A DNA stretch of 64,000 bases from Epiperipatus broadwayi. Lineage: Eukaryota > Onychophora > Udeonychophora > Euonychophora > Peripatidae. Below, piece after piece: positions 24,451-34,800 of this stretch. The notes below the pieces were generated by a model. That model saw nothing but the letters and a program-made list of their open reading frames with translations. It was not told the DNA's origin and did not search any database. The stretch's first letter is position 1. Every line of letters begins with the position of its first letter. Both the position numbers and the translations under genes were made by a program. The stretch covers positions 16,802,935-16,866,934 of the forward strand of contig JAQFVV010012402.1 of the NCBI GenBank assembly GCA_028023455.1. The letters run 5' to 3'.

Positions 24451-25455
24451 TATTTATTGGAAAAAAATAATTATTTTTTAAAACAAACAGTTTTGATCAT
24501 TTAAGGAGCTATTAAAGTACTATTTTAATCTGACAGCCCATTTTAGAATTTCCCAAGAATTATTAAAATGTGTGAATTACTGTGATCTTTAATCTCTCAC
24601 TTAGAATGGATGAACTCCCAAATAATTAAATTAACAAGAGAACATATCAAACTTATTCTAATTAATTAATCCAACTTCTCTTATTGGGTATTATTTTAAA
24701 TATTCAAATATTTTCATTGTCTGTATCATCGTATTAATCTGTGCTTCTTCTCTATGAAGAGAATAAAAAAAAAAAACGTATTCCATTCAGTTTAACTGTT
24801 ATATAATACTACTTAAGCAAATCACCAATGCTTTAAAAAGATTCTTGAAATCTAATGAAGATTCTAGAGGGGAGGGGGATTGTTTCCTGTAGAAGATTAC
24901 TACTTCCAGAAATTCACAAGCTCCATAAGAAAACATCAGCTTTCTAAGTTGTAGCTAAATCAGAATCATTAGATCCATTTGACTAAATATACATTGAATT
25001 GTAATAATTTACTAAAGATAAATACAAATCAATTACTGGAGATATTGTGAAGCCTGGGCTAACAAATGAATATAAATGCATCTCAGTGATCATTTGTATT
25101 TTTTATGACATGTATGTTCACTTGTATACTGTTTGCCTTTCATTATGACTATGCCCCTTAATGTATGCCAGATGGCAATGCTTAATAAAGTCATGTGATA
25201 TTATATTTTCTTGTTTGATGTGTGTCGGTATTGCTTGAAGGTATAATTAAAGAATAGAAATGTGATTTGTCATAAGAGGAATAACTGATAACATGAAAAA
25301 CCTATGATGATTGGGTTTTACTTTATTTAAGTTACTGAAGACAATAAGATAAAAGAAAATATAATATGAAGAATAACAATGGCTAATTTAGCAATAAAAG
25401 TAAAAATTATCACTGGAAGGCAAAAAGTTGATACCCTTCAACTATATATATATAT
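24451..25455. other. AT-rich sequence, nothing recognised
   Basis: No gene or repeat recognised. A short TA run lies immediately before the LTR at 25456. Confidence 0.5.
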
Positions 25456-27098
25456 TGTGCCGGGTTCAAACCTTATGTTGCTCACACTTCCTCTACTAAT
25501 TGGTTAGCTGGGTTCAACCTTAACTCTAATAAATTTATAATCTTATTTAATTATAAATATTATGTGAGCGAACCGGCACTTTCGAGCAAAGTGGCAAATA
25601 TTTTTGATAGCAGAGCTGTCAATAATACCCATGATCAGATCGAGCTATGCAACGCATAACAGGATCACATTTCCAGATCGTGGCCCACCTCAGGTGCTAG
25701 ATTCAAATCCCTACTATCCAAACACTTTATTTGTTTTGGAGTAAACTCCGGGCGCCAGCTAGTCTAAAACTAACATTTTCGGACAGTAGGCCCATAATCC
25801 AGCACTCGAAAAATCCCTTAACTAGCTCAGTCTATTTTTAATTCAATAACAAAATATGGTTTCAATTAGTGGTGAAAAGAATTGACTGACAAATAGAGTT
25901 TTAAGTTTAAAGACAATTTATTTTAATAAACATTTATTAAACTAATTTTAAATATTTTATAAATCTTATTTACTATTATAACACATGCACATTTTTTATT
26001 CACACACCATAATATCTTATGAGAAAACATTAAACAATATTTGAAATATAAAATACAATGAAATCACTATATACTAACGCATGAAAACACACAACATTTT
26101 AAACACACATATTAGTTCGTCTATGTATGCAATAGAGTTCTTAAACTTGACTCTTGGAGCTTTACAAATGCGATGGCTACTTTAGAAATGAATATAAGAA
26201 AATGTTTTTACCTAGGATTTTGATGTGGATTCATCTTGCTGTTTGCTGCTTCTAATGAAGTATTTCTAATTGGTTAGATTTGAAATTTTCTTGTGGAGAT
26301 TTGATGCTGATTATTCCGAGGCATTTTCTTTAAGACAATAGATATTGAGTGGCTTCAGGTTGTTATGCAGGCATCACTTTTATCGGGTAGATTGGCTATT
26401 TTCATCGGACTTCAGGCTGGAGAAAGTCATATGTTTTCCGATGTTTTAACACTGCATTCTAGATTCTGGATCCATAATAAACTGACTGATATAATTCTCT
26501 CAAATGCAACTTAAATGCAAGTCAAACTCAACTCAAACTCGACTCAATCTCAACTCTAATGCAACTAACTGTCCGATAAAAAATTGTCTATTTATACATG
26601 AGGCATGTTTTCATTTTGATATTCTCCAACAATATCTGTTGTCGAAATTCCTTTGATAATCTTTTAATTACATGTTTTTGAAGATAGTTTAATTAGTAGC
26701 CATGCAAACGTGTTGTTTTTATATTTTTATTAGTAGCCACCGCTGAGTGTTTTTTAACTTTCATTTATTTTTCATTATAATTTTAACATGCACATATAAC
26801 ATTTCTTTGTTTACTCTTGCACATATATATTTTATTAACAAGCTTACATTTATGCACATGTATAATTTAAGATCAATTCATTATTTAGTTTTTAAGATTA
26901 CTTTTTTTCTTTAACTCGAATGAAAAGAGATTTATATTTTTAAACTTTATGTTACATTTTAACTAATAATAATAAGAAAAAACTCTTTACTTTTTATAAA
27001 ACCTTCAGACTTTTAATCTTACGTTTTCTTTTACGAAAGATTTTTATTTCAATAATTTTTTAAACAAAATTATTATGTGCCAACATGATACTGGTACA
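25456..27098 (-). mobile_element. Probable solo LTR (1.64 kb) inserted in a TA run
   Basis: The segment begins TGTGCCGG and ends CTGGTACA, short inverted termini of the TG...CA type that bound LTRs. It is flanked on both sides by TA dinucleotide runs, so a 4-bp ATAT target duplication is possible but cannot be proven. There is no reverse transcriptase or gag frame inside. A TATA box and initiator-like site on the minus strand (see the promoter entry) suggest minus orientation. It could be the product of LTR-LTR recombination. It is not similar by eye to the LTRs of the element at 28795. Confidence 0.55.
26561..26596 (-). promoter_or_regulatory. Core promoter-like site within the solo LTR
   Basis: On the minus strand TATAAATA (26596-26589) is followed about 25 bases downstream by GGACAGTTAGTTGC, an initiator-like sequence similar to the CAGT-type start sites of gypsy-group LTRs. 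Just downstream is a CTCAA/GTTGAG-type short repeat (about 26523-26558). This is inference from spacing and motifs only. Confidence 0.4.
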
Positions 27099-28272
27099 AT
27101 ATATATATATATATATAAAGAGCTATTCCTATAATAATGTGAATGAGAATTTTAAACACCTATTATATTAACTCAATTGTGAAAATAAGATATTAACTGT
27201 TATATATAATAGCCAATATATGAATAACAAACTATGATAATGCAACTCTCACTACATCAATTAGGATCTCTTCATCAGATGTGCAAAGGCCTCAAACATC
27301 ATTAACCCAAATTCAAATAGATTTCAATTTTATTTATATTAAGATTTTACATGTTTAAATTTAAAGTGTAAAAAATAAAATAAATATTAAATGTGGTTTT
27401 ATATATATATAATCAAAAAGCACACATATAATTACATGTACGAATTATAATCGATTCCATTTTTTTAATAACTTTAGTTTGATATATATATATAAACAGC
27501 CACTCAATATCTATGTAAATCATATCTGACTAAAAAAAAGATGTTTCTTTCATTTACCTAAGATTTGTGAAAAGACTCTAATAATGGAAATAAAATATTT
27601 AAATACGCTAAAAATAATACAATGGCAAATTTAACAAACTTTCAAATTAAATTGATACGTTAACATTAACACTAATAATTTTGATGACCTTATGCAAATA
27701 TTCCCAAGTATAACAAACATACCTACAGCATATTGTTAGACAAGGAAATCTATTTCAATGAACAGTAATTCAAAGTATATTTATATCATATCTGGCATAC
27801 CTACAATGCTACAGACAATATTTAAAACAAATAGAAGAAAAAAATGTATCTTTCCATTTACTTGTTCAAAAACTGAGTGACAGTTTATTGCAATAAATTT
27901 GTCTGCCTAGTGATATTCAGTAGTTATGTTTATTAATATTTAATGTTATTATATCAATTTAATTTAAAAGTTTGTCAATTTTAAAACTGTATTATGATTA
28001 GAAGAGAGAAAACAGATGTATCGAAGGTAGAAGACCATTTATGTGCCAATTAACATATGTTCAATTGGGAAAATATAAAAATATTGGATAGAGCAGAAAA
28101 GGCACAAAGAAGAAAATTTTAAAAAGCTGCTCACATGACAATGGCAAAAAATCCCATAAGCCAACCTAGTATGTCTGTACATAATGTATGGAAACCACTA
28201 ATCAACTTTGCTCTTAGGAAAAATTGGAGAAATCAGGAGGAACCTCATAGATAAGTATATGAAATTTCTACA
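27099..28272. other. AT-rich sequence with a ribozyme-like motif
   Basis: Contains several TA runs and no gene. On the minus strand CTGATGAAGAGATCC (27278-27264) starts a motif like those at 58.8 and 61.06 kb; here the GAAA part is degraded to GAGA. This may be the remains of a Penelope-like or similar element end. Confidence 0.4.
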
Positions 28273-28505
28273 TGCCTTTGGCAGGATGGCTTAGTTGGTT
28301 AGAGCATTACCTTAAAATTCAATATTCAAGAGTCTAAGGGTCCAGGTTTGAATCCAGTGCTAGTACTGTCACTGGTCAGGCCAACAACACCTGAAGAAGA
28401 GGGGAGAATAATACCTCTCAAAACTTGGTGCATATACTAACCTGTTTGATGTGCTATTACTAATAGTTGAATGTATTTGAAATATTTAAATAAAGTTAAA
28501 TTTTT
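28273..28505 (+). mobile_element. tRNA-derived SINE
   Basis: Has an RNA polymerase III type 2 promoter: A box TGGCTTAGTTGG at 28287-28298 and B box GGTTTGAATCC at 28345-28355. The tRNA-like head GGCAGGATGGCTTAGTTGG is followed by TTAGAGCATTACC, which keeps the look of a tRNA D arm. The spacing between boxes (~57 bp) is longer than in a plain tRNA, and the 3' part is unrelated to tRNA, so it is a SINE and not a tRNA gene. The AT-rich tail (about 28470-28505, ATTTAAATAAAGTTAAA) resembles the repeat at 50115-50180. Confidence 0.75.
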
Positions 28506-28794
28506 CTAAAGAAATTCAATACACACATTAGATTATGGAAATAGTCCAATATAAAAATACAACTATTCTTGCTTTGTTTATATGTTCTACTCATATTATT
28601 ACAATATAATAATTGTTGTGTATTGAAAAATATTAAATAATAAATGGATTTTTTTCTGCTTATTTATAGTCATTCTATATAGTACAGAGAGGTATGGCAG
28701 ATATAATTTAAATGTATACTGAGTTGCTGTTTGTTTATTGGAATAGATTTTCCTGCCTGTTGATATGCAAGAGATGTGTTTGATATATATATAT
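28506..28794. other. Short AT-rich spacer ending in a TA run
   Basis: The first ~80 bp continue the similarity with 50150-50190 (GAAATAGTCCAATATA). It ends in TATATATAT at 28785-28794, the target of the LTR element that follows. Confidence 0.5.
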
Positions 28795-31005
28795 TGTAAC
28801 AGACCGTAAAATGTACTGGCAATCTACAGGGTGTGAGATTTAATTAATCGATGCCGCAAATATTTGGGTTGCCAAAATATGTAACGGACTGTAAAACCCT
28901 TTAGGATAGTACACCCAGAGCCTTCTCTACTTACAGGTCCTATTACTACTCGGGGTTCTAACTCAGTGTAGACATTTGCCTTTAACTCTGCTCAAGGATG
29001 GAATTAAATAGGATGGCAATAATGTGACCTCTATATAGATCCTTAATGGCTAATGCTAATAATAAATTAAAAATCTGTATGCATGTATAATAGCTATTCT
29101 GGTGAGTGAAGTATGAATGATGCTTGACAATCTAGAGACCAGAGAAACAAAGATTTTAACTTCAAACAACAAATATTTATTAACAGATCATGCTTAAAGT
29201 TATGATATTTATAAATCAACAAAATATATACATGGTTATTATAAAATATTAATTTATCTCTACAACAATAAGACTAGCTATAATTTAAATATTAAAATAT
29301 GAGTTGAAATAAAAATTATAAAATTATAGTGCATAATTTACAATAATGTATCAATTATTTTAAATATGAAATTATATTACTAAATGTACAATTATCATTT
29401 TGTTTATGTCCTTTAAATGTACCTCAAGGTTATGTCCATGAATTGCTAATTTGTGTTTTGTATAGTTCATTCATAAACAGTTATTCATTTAAACAAGAAA
29501 ATGTTATATATATTTACTTATTAATTAGTTTGATTTTAATATATTAATTGTCTAATAAATGTAAATATTTAAAATCTTACCTTTTGTTTTAGTCATTGTC
29601 CAGTTTAATTTAAGCATTCAATTATGCTAATATTTTATTTACAAACATATATAATATATTGATGTATACTTTGAGTTGTGTACCTCTCTCACCCTATAAA
29701 AATCTAAACAAATGGGTTCTTTTTTTAAAAAAATGTTTGCTACAAATGAATAAAAGGGTGAGAAAAATTCATAACCCAACTCTCAGTATACATTTAAAAA
29801 AAAATATTTAAAGCATAAAATTTAATGAAATTTCGGAATTCCTTAAAACAATAGCAAGTTAAATTTTCAAGAGCAGCTTCTGTATTCTTAGCAGATAATG
29901 TCTTTCTTTTATTCACGTATATTAAGTCATGTTAAACATTCTAAGCATTAACAATTCCCACGATGAAATTGAATTCCTGGGCATTTGATTTTAAAGCCAT
30001 GCATTTCCATTCCATCTCCAGATCTTTCCACGTTGATTTAAACATTAAATATACCAATGAATATGATCCTCCATCACACGCCAATGACACCAAGAGGATA
30101 GAAAAATCCCCTGACACTTAATTAGCAAAAGTGCATTGTTAGATATTATTTACACACATATAAATTGTTAAATATAAATCTTTTTCCAAGGCTTACGTTA
30201 TAATATAAGACAAACGCTATTTCTATGCAGTTTTATTTATATATATATGAGATGCATGATAAAGATTTTACTTTAAAAGTAATAAAAATTAGTGTTAATA
30301 AAGTTCTATTTCATCATTAGTTGATTTTATTTTATTCAAGAAACATTTTATAGCAATTAGATTTTTTTTTACGATAAATAACTATGAAGCTCTTAGCATT
30401 TATTTGAACGAACGAAAGTTCATCAATTAAATAATGTTTTTTTTTTCCTTTTTTAAAATATTTTACTCTAGTGAATAATAAAATTCCAAATATTAAATAG
30501 TTTATTTTTAATAAAGAAAGGAAATCATAATAACTAATATAATAACAATTAAAATATTCTTATTCTACAACTTTACTTTCATGTACTTCATTTGAACAAG
30601 AAAAACCAACAACAACTAAAAAAAAAATCTGTTGCTTAGATATTTTTCCACGTTCCCAAAATCAACAAAGGTTTACTCTTTTTTTTCTCTTTTAAACAAA
30701 AGAAACGTGGTTACTAAAATTTAATGTCAAATATTTTCTCTATTACTTTTGTCACATCATGATTTAAAATCTACATTCATGAATATATATGTGTATATGT
30801 ATATATTTTATTTTACATTTAATAAAAAAAATAAATTTGTTCATTCCTTCATGAATGTATGGTTATGTTTGTGTGTATATGTCTCCAAATATCTAAAAAA
30901 AATTAGGTTTTAAAAGTTGGCTGCCTATTTAATCTTTATACATTTTATCCTAAAACATCAGTTACTTATTATCATTTTTTTATAAGGATTGGGCATCACC
31001 TTACA
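28795..31005 (-). repeat. Left LTR (3' LTR of the minus-strand element)
   Basis: Matches 34701-36899 almost throughout. It begins on the + strand with TGTAACAGACCGTAAAATGT and ends GGGCATCACCTTACA. A second TGTAACGGACTGTAAAA lies 85 bp in, at 28880. An imperfect inverted repeat (29663-29694 with 29756-29791, GTATAC...CACCC) forms a potential hairpin inside the LTR. Compared with the right LTR it has a few extra bases near 29269-29280 and a longer GT/TA tract near 30790. Confidence 0.9.
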
Positions 31006-31019
31006 TTTCCCCTATCCTT
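31006..31019 (-). promoter_or_regulatory. Polypurine tract beside the 3' LTR
   Basis: On the minus strand AAGGATAGGGGAAA ends exactly where the LTR starts (TGTAAGGTG). A purine tract at this spot primes plus-strand DNA synthesis in LTR retrotransposons. It supports both the orientation and the LTR boundary. Confidence 0.75.
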
Positions 31020-31648
31020 AGAAGGTTAAAATTTAGACCATTGTCAAAATTTTAGCACATAAACAAAGGTTTGGATGGTTATTGTGTTGGATAATTTTAT
31101 TCTTTTTAAATAGGGAGAGTTCTAATGCTGTCGTACTTATTTTAATTTACTCATCAATATACATTTGCTTTTTTTTTATATTACTCATTTTTGGTTAGAT
31201 TCCTATCCTTATCTCTTTCATCTTAACATTGAATTACTGTCATCATTAACATTGTTCCTATTATCTTTACTAGAATTACTAACTATATGACTATTGAATA
31301 CTCTGAATTTGACTGGTTAAGTGTCTGTTCCAGAAGGCACATATTTGGGTTTGTCAGCCTATATCCTGCTCCCTAGGAGTCTTATTGGATTTTTATAAGG
31401 TCTGAACAAAATATGGGATTCCCACATTGTATGGGTCAATTCCCACATCTCAGCCAATTCTAAGATACCTCAATAAAATGTTTCAACATTAATTTGAGTG
31501 CATCCTCATCACATCTACCTACTCTAGCTATTTACTCACGAACAATGCTGTCTTTCTCATTACAATATACTTGCATATACCCATTTACATTTTTTTTTAT
31601 AAACTTCACTTTCATCTACTTTAATCATGATCATCTGTTTACAAATAA
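31020..31648 (-). other. 3' untranslated region of the LTR element
   Basis: About 630 bp between the stop of the integrase-like frame and the polypurine tract. No frame or motif was recognised. Confidence 0.5.
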
Positions 31649-32179
31649 CTAAGCTTCTGTACTTGGCAGTTCTTGACAACCACTGTATGGCTTTAATATC
31701 CGAGCATTATAAGTTCCTTTTATCTCTCCATCAATATTTAACCAAAATGCATTTGGGCCAGCTTGTTTCACAATAGCATATGGTCCAGCATATTGTTGAC
31801 AAAATTTATGATAAACATTATCCATTGGTTTACTTGGGTTATGTGTTCTCACAAAAACCTTGTCTCCAATCTTAAAGTGATGTCTGCTTTCCTTCCCCTT
31901 CTTATTTCTAAAATTGGATTTATTAATTAACTGTTGTCGAGCCATTTGAATTTTAGTTTCTATGTCATAGTGATGACATTCAATTGGAGGTTGGTATTTC
32001 ACAAATAATGAAGGAATAGGTTGGTTAAAATGTAGTTGGATGGGTGTGAATCCAGTAGATTCATTTGCACCCCAATTTATGTAATTCACTACCCGTTCTG
32101 TCTGCTTCACCCACCCCCTATTATTTTTATAAGATTTAATAGTCAAAAGTAAACTTAACATTTTTTTTTTTATATACAT
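31649..32179 (-). CDS. Integrase C-terminal fragment (gypsy type, GPY/F module)
   Basis: Frame of 176 residues. Residues ~35-52 (NWGANESTGFTPIQLHF) match the tail of the gypsy integrase core, where H/NESTGFTP is a common signature just after the catalytic Glu region. Residues ~105-120 (IGDKVFVRTHNPSK) and ~128-140 (YAGPYAIVKQ) form the C-terminal module with its GPY motif, thought to act in target binding. The catalytic D, D and E residues and the N-terminal zinc finger are missing, so it cannot act as an integrase. The ATG at 32179 follows an A run and is probably not an original start. It may be part of a longer frame now lost by internal deletion, or be retained as a C-terminal module only. 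Confidence 0.75.
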   Translation of the reverse strand: MYIKKKMLSLLLTIKSYKNNRGWVKQTERVVNYINWGANESTGFTPIQLHFNQPIPSLFVKYQPPIECHHYDIETKIQMARQQLINKSNFRNKKGKESRHHFKIGDKVFVRTHNPSKPMDNVYHKFCQQYAGPYAIVKQAGPNAFWLNIDGEIKGTYNARILKPYSGCQELPSTEA

Positions 32180-32288
32180 ATATACTCACTTAACATTATT
32201 TACAGGGTTCAATCATTAAGAAAGTCCATTTTTTATGTTCCAGGGTTGCAATCATGAAGTCTGTCCCTTAATTTGTGCCTTTCTCTTT

Positions 32289-33209
32289 TTAAGGACTTTC
32301 ATTCACATATTCAATAAATGTGAAGGGACCTTCATAAGTGTTGCAAAGCTTATGGAACCTGGGACCTTTCTGTTTCTTTGTAGGGAGTATAGTTGACTCC
32401 AGTAACATCTGGCAACTGTCTATGACTTGGTCATCTTCCTGATTATGAAGAGACTTGTTGTGCCATAATACACATTCAAGATGAACAAGTGTATCGACTT
32501 CATTTGTCCTTTCAAAGTTGGCTCCACTAATGGGACAATTTTCTTTTGTGAAAAGCCTTTGAGCATATAATAGCCTTTCTTGGATTTTGCTACTATGTTC
32601 ATGGACCTTGTATTTAGAACAAACTTTATGTTCTGAACATTGGATGCTCACATTAACTTGTTCTGCTTGATCATCTAACATATTCATTCCCATACTCTTC
32701 ATGGGAAGGATTGAATCAGCATCATTCCAAAATGTTTTTGGGATTGCTCCTCCCAACTTAAAATTGGTGGAATGATTTTCTATTATGTCTTCAAGTACTT
32801 GCTGAGTCCATGTAGCAGGACATTCATGTACAAGAGAAGTTTCCATAGTAACAGAATATTTAGTACTTCGATTGGATTCAAAAATAAAACTAGATGTTTT
32901 TTTTATATCATTAATATCACAGCTCATACTATCTATCCTATTATTAATATCATAAGTTTTAGATTCTATCCTATCTATATTTTCTTTTATACACATTATC
33001 TTTGCTTCCAAATTACTTTTTATTTTGATCTCCAAATCATCAATATCAGTTTTAGTTAGCATAGTAAACTTTATATCCTCTATCTTAGTGGATTTTTGGG
33101 CTTGGTGAACTTCCTTAATTTTATTCTCAATTTCAGTGATAATACTTTCCTTAAATTCAGTATACTGCTCTTGACACTGCAAGTTCACTACATCTATATT
33201 TATTCTCAT
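32289..33209 (-). CDS. Gag coiled-coil continuation fused to a pol-like tail, LTR element
   Basis: Frame of 306 residues overlapping the gag frame by 53 bp, in the +1 frame relative to it. Residues 1-105 are a charged, coiled-coil-like region that continues the style of the upstream gag frame (TDIDDLEIKIKSNLEAK, DRIESKTYDINNRIDSM). Residues ~105-270 are not recognised. The last ~30 residues (HKLCNTYEGPFTFIEY) look like another integrase C-terminal GPF motif. Reading frames could be joined by programmed +1 frameshifting, or the shift could be a mutation. The protein may be a gag-pol remnant made by a large internal deletion. The function of the middle part is unknown. Confidence 0.6.
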   Translation of the reverse strand: MRINIDVVNLQCQEQYTEFKESIITEIENKIKEVHQAQKSTKIEDIKFTMLTKTDIDDLEIKIKSNLEAKIMCIKENIDRIESKTYDINNRIDSMSCDINDIKKTSSFIFESNRSTKYSVTMETSLVHECPATWTQQVLEDIIENHSTNFKLGGAIPKTFWNDADSILPMKSMGMNMLDDQAEQVNVSIQCSEHKVCSKYKVHEHSSKIQERLLYAQRLFTKENCPISGANFERTNEVDTLVHLECVLWHNKSLHNQEDDQVIDSCQMLLESTILPTKKQKGPRFHKLCNTYEGPFTFIEYVNESP

Positions 33210-33933
33210 CTACATTTCGCTTTAATTCCGTACTACTGTTATGCACTTCATTCATCTCTGAAGATAACTGCTCCATGGCTGTAGAAGATTTCATTTCAAT
33301 GCCACTAATTCTTTTCTTAACCTCCTCATCCAATTTGTCAATATCAGCCTTAGTTACCATGTTGCTTATTTCAGCCTTGATTGTATCTATCTGACCACTC
33401 ATGCTATCCATCCAACCATTCATCTGACCACTCATGCTATCCATCCGACCATTCATGTCAGCCTTGACTATATCTATCTGACCACTTATGTTATCCATCC
33501 GACCACTCAGATCAGCTTGCATGGCATCCATCCGACCATTCATGTCATTCATCTGACCAGTTATGCTATCTATCTGACCACTCATGTTGCTTATATCAGC
33601 CTTGGTTGCCATATTATCCATTCGATCCAATAATGTTTGGAGCATCTGCATCATGGCTCCACTATCTTCTGTAACCTGTGTTAGTCCAATTCCAGGTGAT
33701 TGAGCAGACTGTTCATTAGAGTCTCCTTGAATTTGAGATATCATTTGTTTTTCCTCTTGCATTGAGAAAGAATGCTCAGCTCCAACCATTGACCCCCCAG
33801 ACACATTCATGTCTACTGATCCTACTTGTTCCATATTAGGATCATGCTCAGCTTCATTGCCACTAACATCCTGTGGCTTTACATTTAACTCTTTATTCAT
33901 ATCTGATAAATATCTCCCACTTCTGAGAAACAT
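33157..33933 (-). CDS. Gag-like protein with repeated coiled-coil region, LTR element
   Basis: 258 residues from the ATG at 33931-33933. The N-terminus, MFLRSGRYL, resembles the M-x-x-R-S-G-K/R start seen in gag proteins of some gypsy elements. Residues ~15-90 are polar and acidic with many Q, S and N. Residues ~95-195 are degenerate repeats of the type SGQIDSI / NGRMDSM / SGRMDNI, with Met or Ile in heptad-like spacing, which predicts a coiled coil. The tail is also coiled-coil-like. No capsid major homology region or CCHC knuckle follows. It would be the structural protein of the particle, but as an incomplete gag. The leader of about 770 bp upstream carries the primer-site array. Confidence 0.65.
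   Translation of the reverse strand: MFLRSGRYLSDMNKELNVKPQDVSGNEAEHDPNMEQVGSVDMNVSGGSMVGAEHSFSMQEEKQMISQIQGDSNEQSAQSPGIGLTQVTEDSGAMMQMLQTLLDRMDNMATKADISNMSGQIDSITGQMNDMNGRMDAMQADLSGRMDNISGQIDIVKADMNGRMDSMSGQMNGWMDSMSGQIDTIKAEISNMVTKADIDKLDEEVKKRISGIEMKSSTAMEQLSSEMNEVHNSSTELKRNVDENKYRCSELAVSRAVY
33385..33600 (-). repeat. Coding minisatellite in the gag-like gene
   Basis: On the + strand units such as ATCTGACCACTCATGCTATCC and CATCCGACCATTCATG recur about every 21-45 bp, giving the repeated SGQ(I/M)D / NGRMDSM residues. Repeat length is a multiple of three, so the frame is kept. Confidence 0.65.
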
Positions 33934-34428
33934 ACAAAATAAACTAATACTTTTCTTTAAAATATCTACTCTATGGCAAAATTATTTCTTTTTATATAAT
34001 ATTCTATAATATGTCATAGGATCTTCTACCAACTTGTGTCATCTCATGTGATTTTGGTTACCTTAAGTATTTTACATATCATTGGTATTAATGCTGGTTT
34101 TATATATTTTTCCCTTTATCTGCTTCACTTGCCTACTCTTATTAGATTCTTGATCATCTATTTAGTTTTGGCCTCTATTTATCAATTCATACCTTCACTC
34201 AGAGTTATTTGAACTTATTGTTGATTGACTAAATTAATTATACCATTAAGTTGCCACACCATTTAATCCATAGGGTTATGTAATTTATAGTTTATTAAAT
34301 GACTAACTAAAATATGATAAATCAGGTTATACTGAAATTATGGACAATTTCTCATAAATTCAATTTATGTCACACTAAAAATATACAGTAACATATGATA
34401 GACCTAACTCTTTAAAGCTCAACACATT
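33934..34428 (-). other. Leader of the LTR element, proximal part
   Basis: Non-coding on the sense strand, between the primer-site array and the gag start. No motif was recognised. Confidence 0.45.
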
Positions 34429-34800
34429 GTGTATCAAAATATAATAGACAAAACTTTTCACATGCAGTGAATCTAAGTATTCAAGCTTACCACATTGCAT
34501 GCCAAAAATGTAACAGACAACCAACTAGAATGAATTTAATAATTGGCTATTATGAATGTGACATGATAATCAACTTTCATTAAGTCTATATATGCTAGTG
34601 TACAGGCTTCACTGTTGATGGTGTCAAAAATGTAACAGTATGTAGTTTGTATCTGTGGTGAACTTAAATTTTCAGGCCCAAAATGTTGTGCGCCAAAATA
34701 TGTAACAGACCGTAAAATGTACCGGCAGTCTACAGGGTGTGAGATTTAATTAATCGATGCCCCAAATGTTTGGGTTGCCAAAATATGTAACGGACTGTAA
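34429..34800 (-). repeat. Reiterated LTR-edge / primer-binding-site-like motif
   Basis: On the + strand the motif (G/T)CCAAAAT(AT)GTAACRGAC occurs around 34441 (degenerate), 34509, 34631, 34701 (the LTR edge) and 34786 (inside the LTR). The spacings are 68, 122, 70 and 85 bp. On the sense strand each reads as an LTR-like end (GTCTGTTACA) followed by a TTTTGGCGCACAAC-like primer-site candidate. Only the unit at 34701 sits at the real LTR edge. Confidence 0.6.
34680..34700 (-). promoter_or_regulatory. Candidate primer binding site next to the 5' LTR
   Basis: On the sense strand the LTR end TTACA is followed by TATT and then TTGGCGCACAAC. TGGCGC at this place pairs with the 3' end of tRNAs ending in GCGCCA and is a usual start for primer sites. 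The tRNA species is not identified. Confidence 0.5.

Noticed and set aside
28273-28360. Genuine tRNA gene
   Set aside because: A and B boxes are present, but they are too far apart and there is no acceptor stem pairing; a SINE explains it better.
32772-33284. Plus-strand open frames opposite the gag-like gene
   Set aside because: They are complements of the coiled-coil coding region and have no recognisable features.
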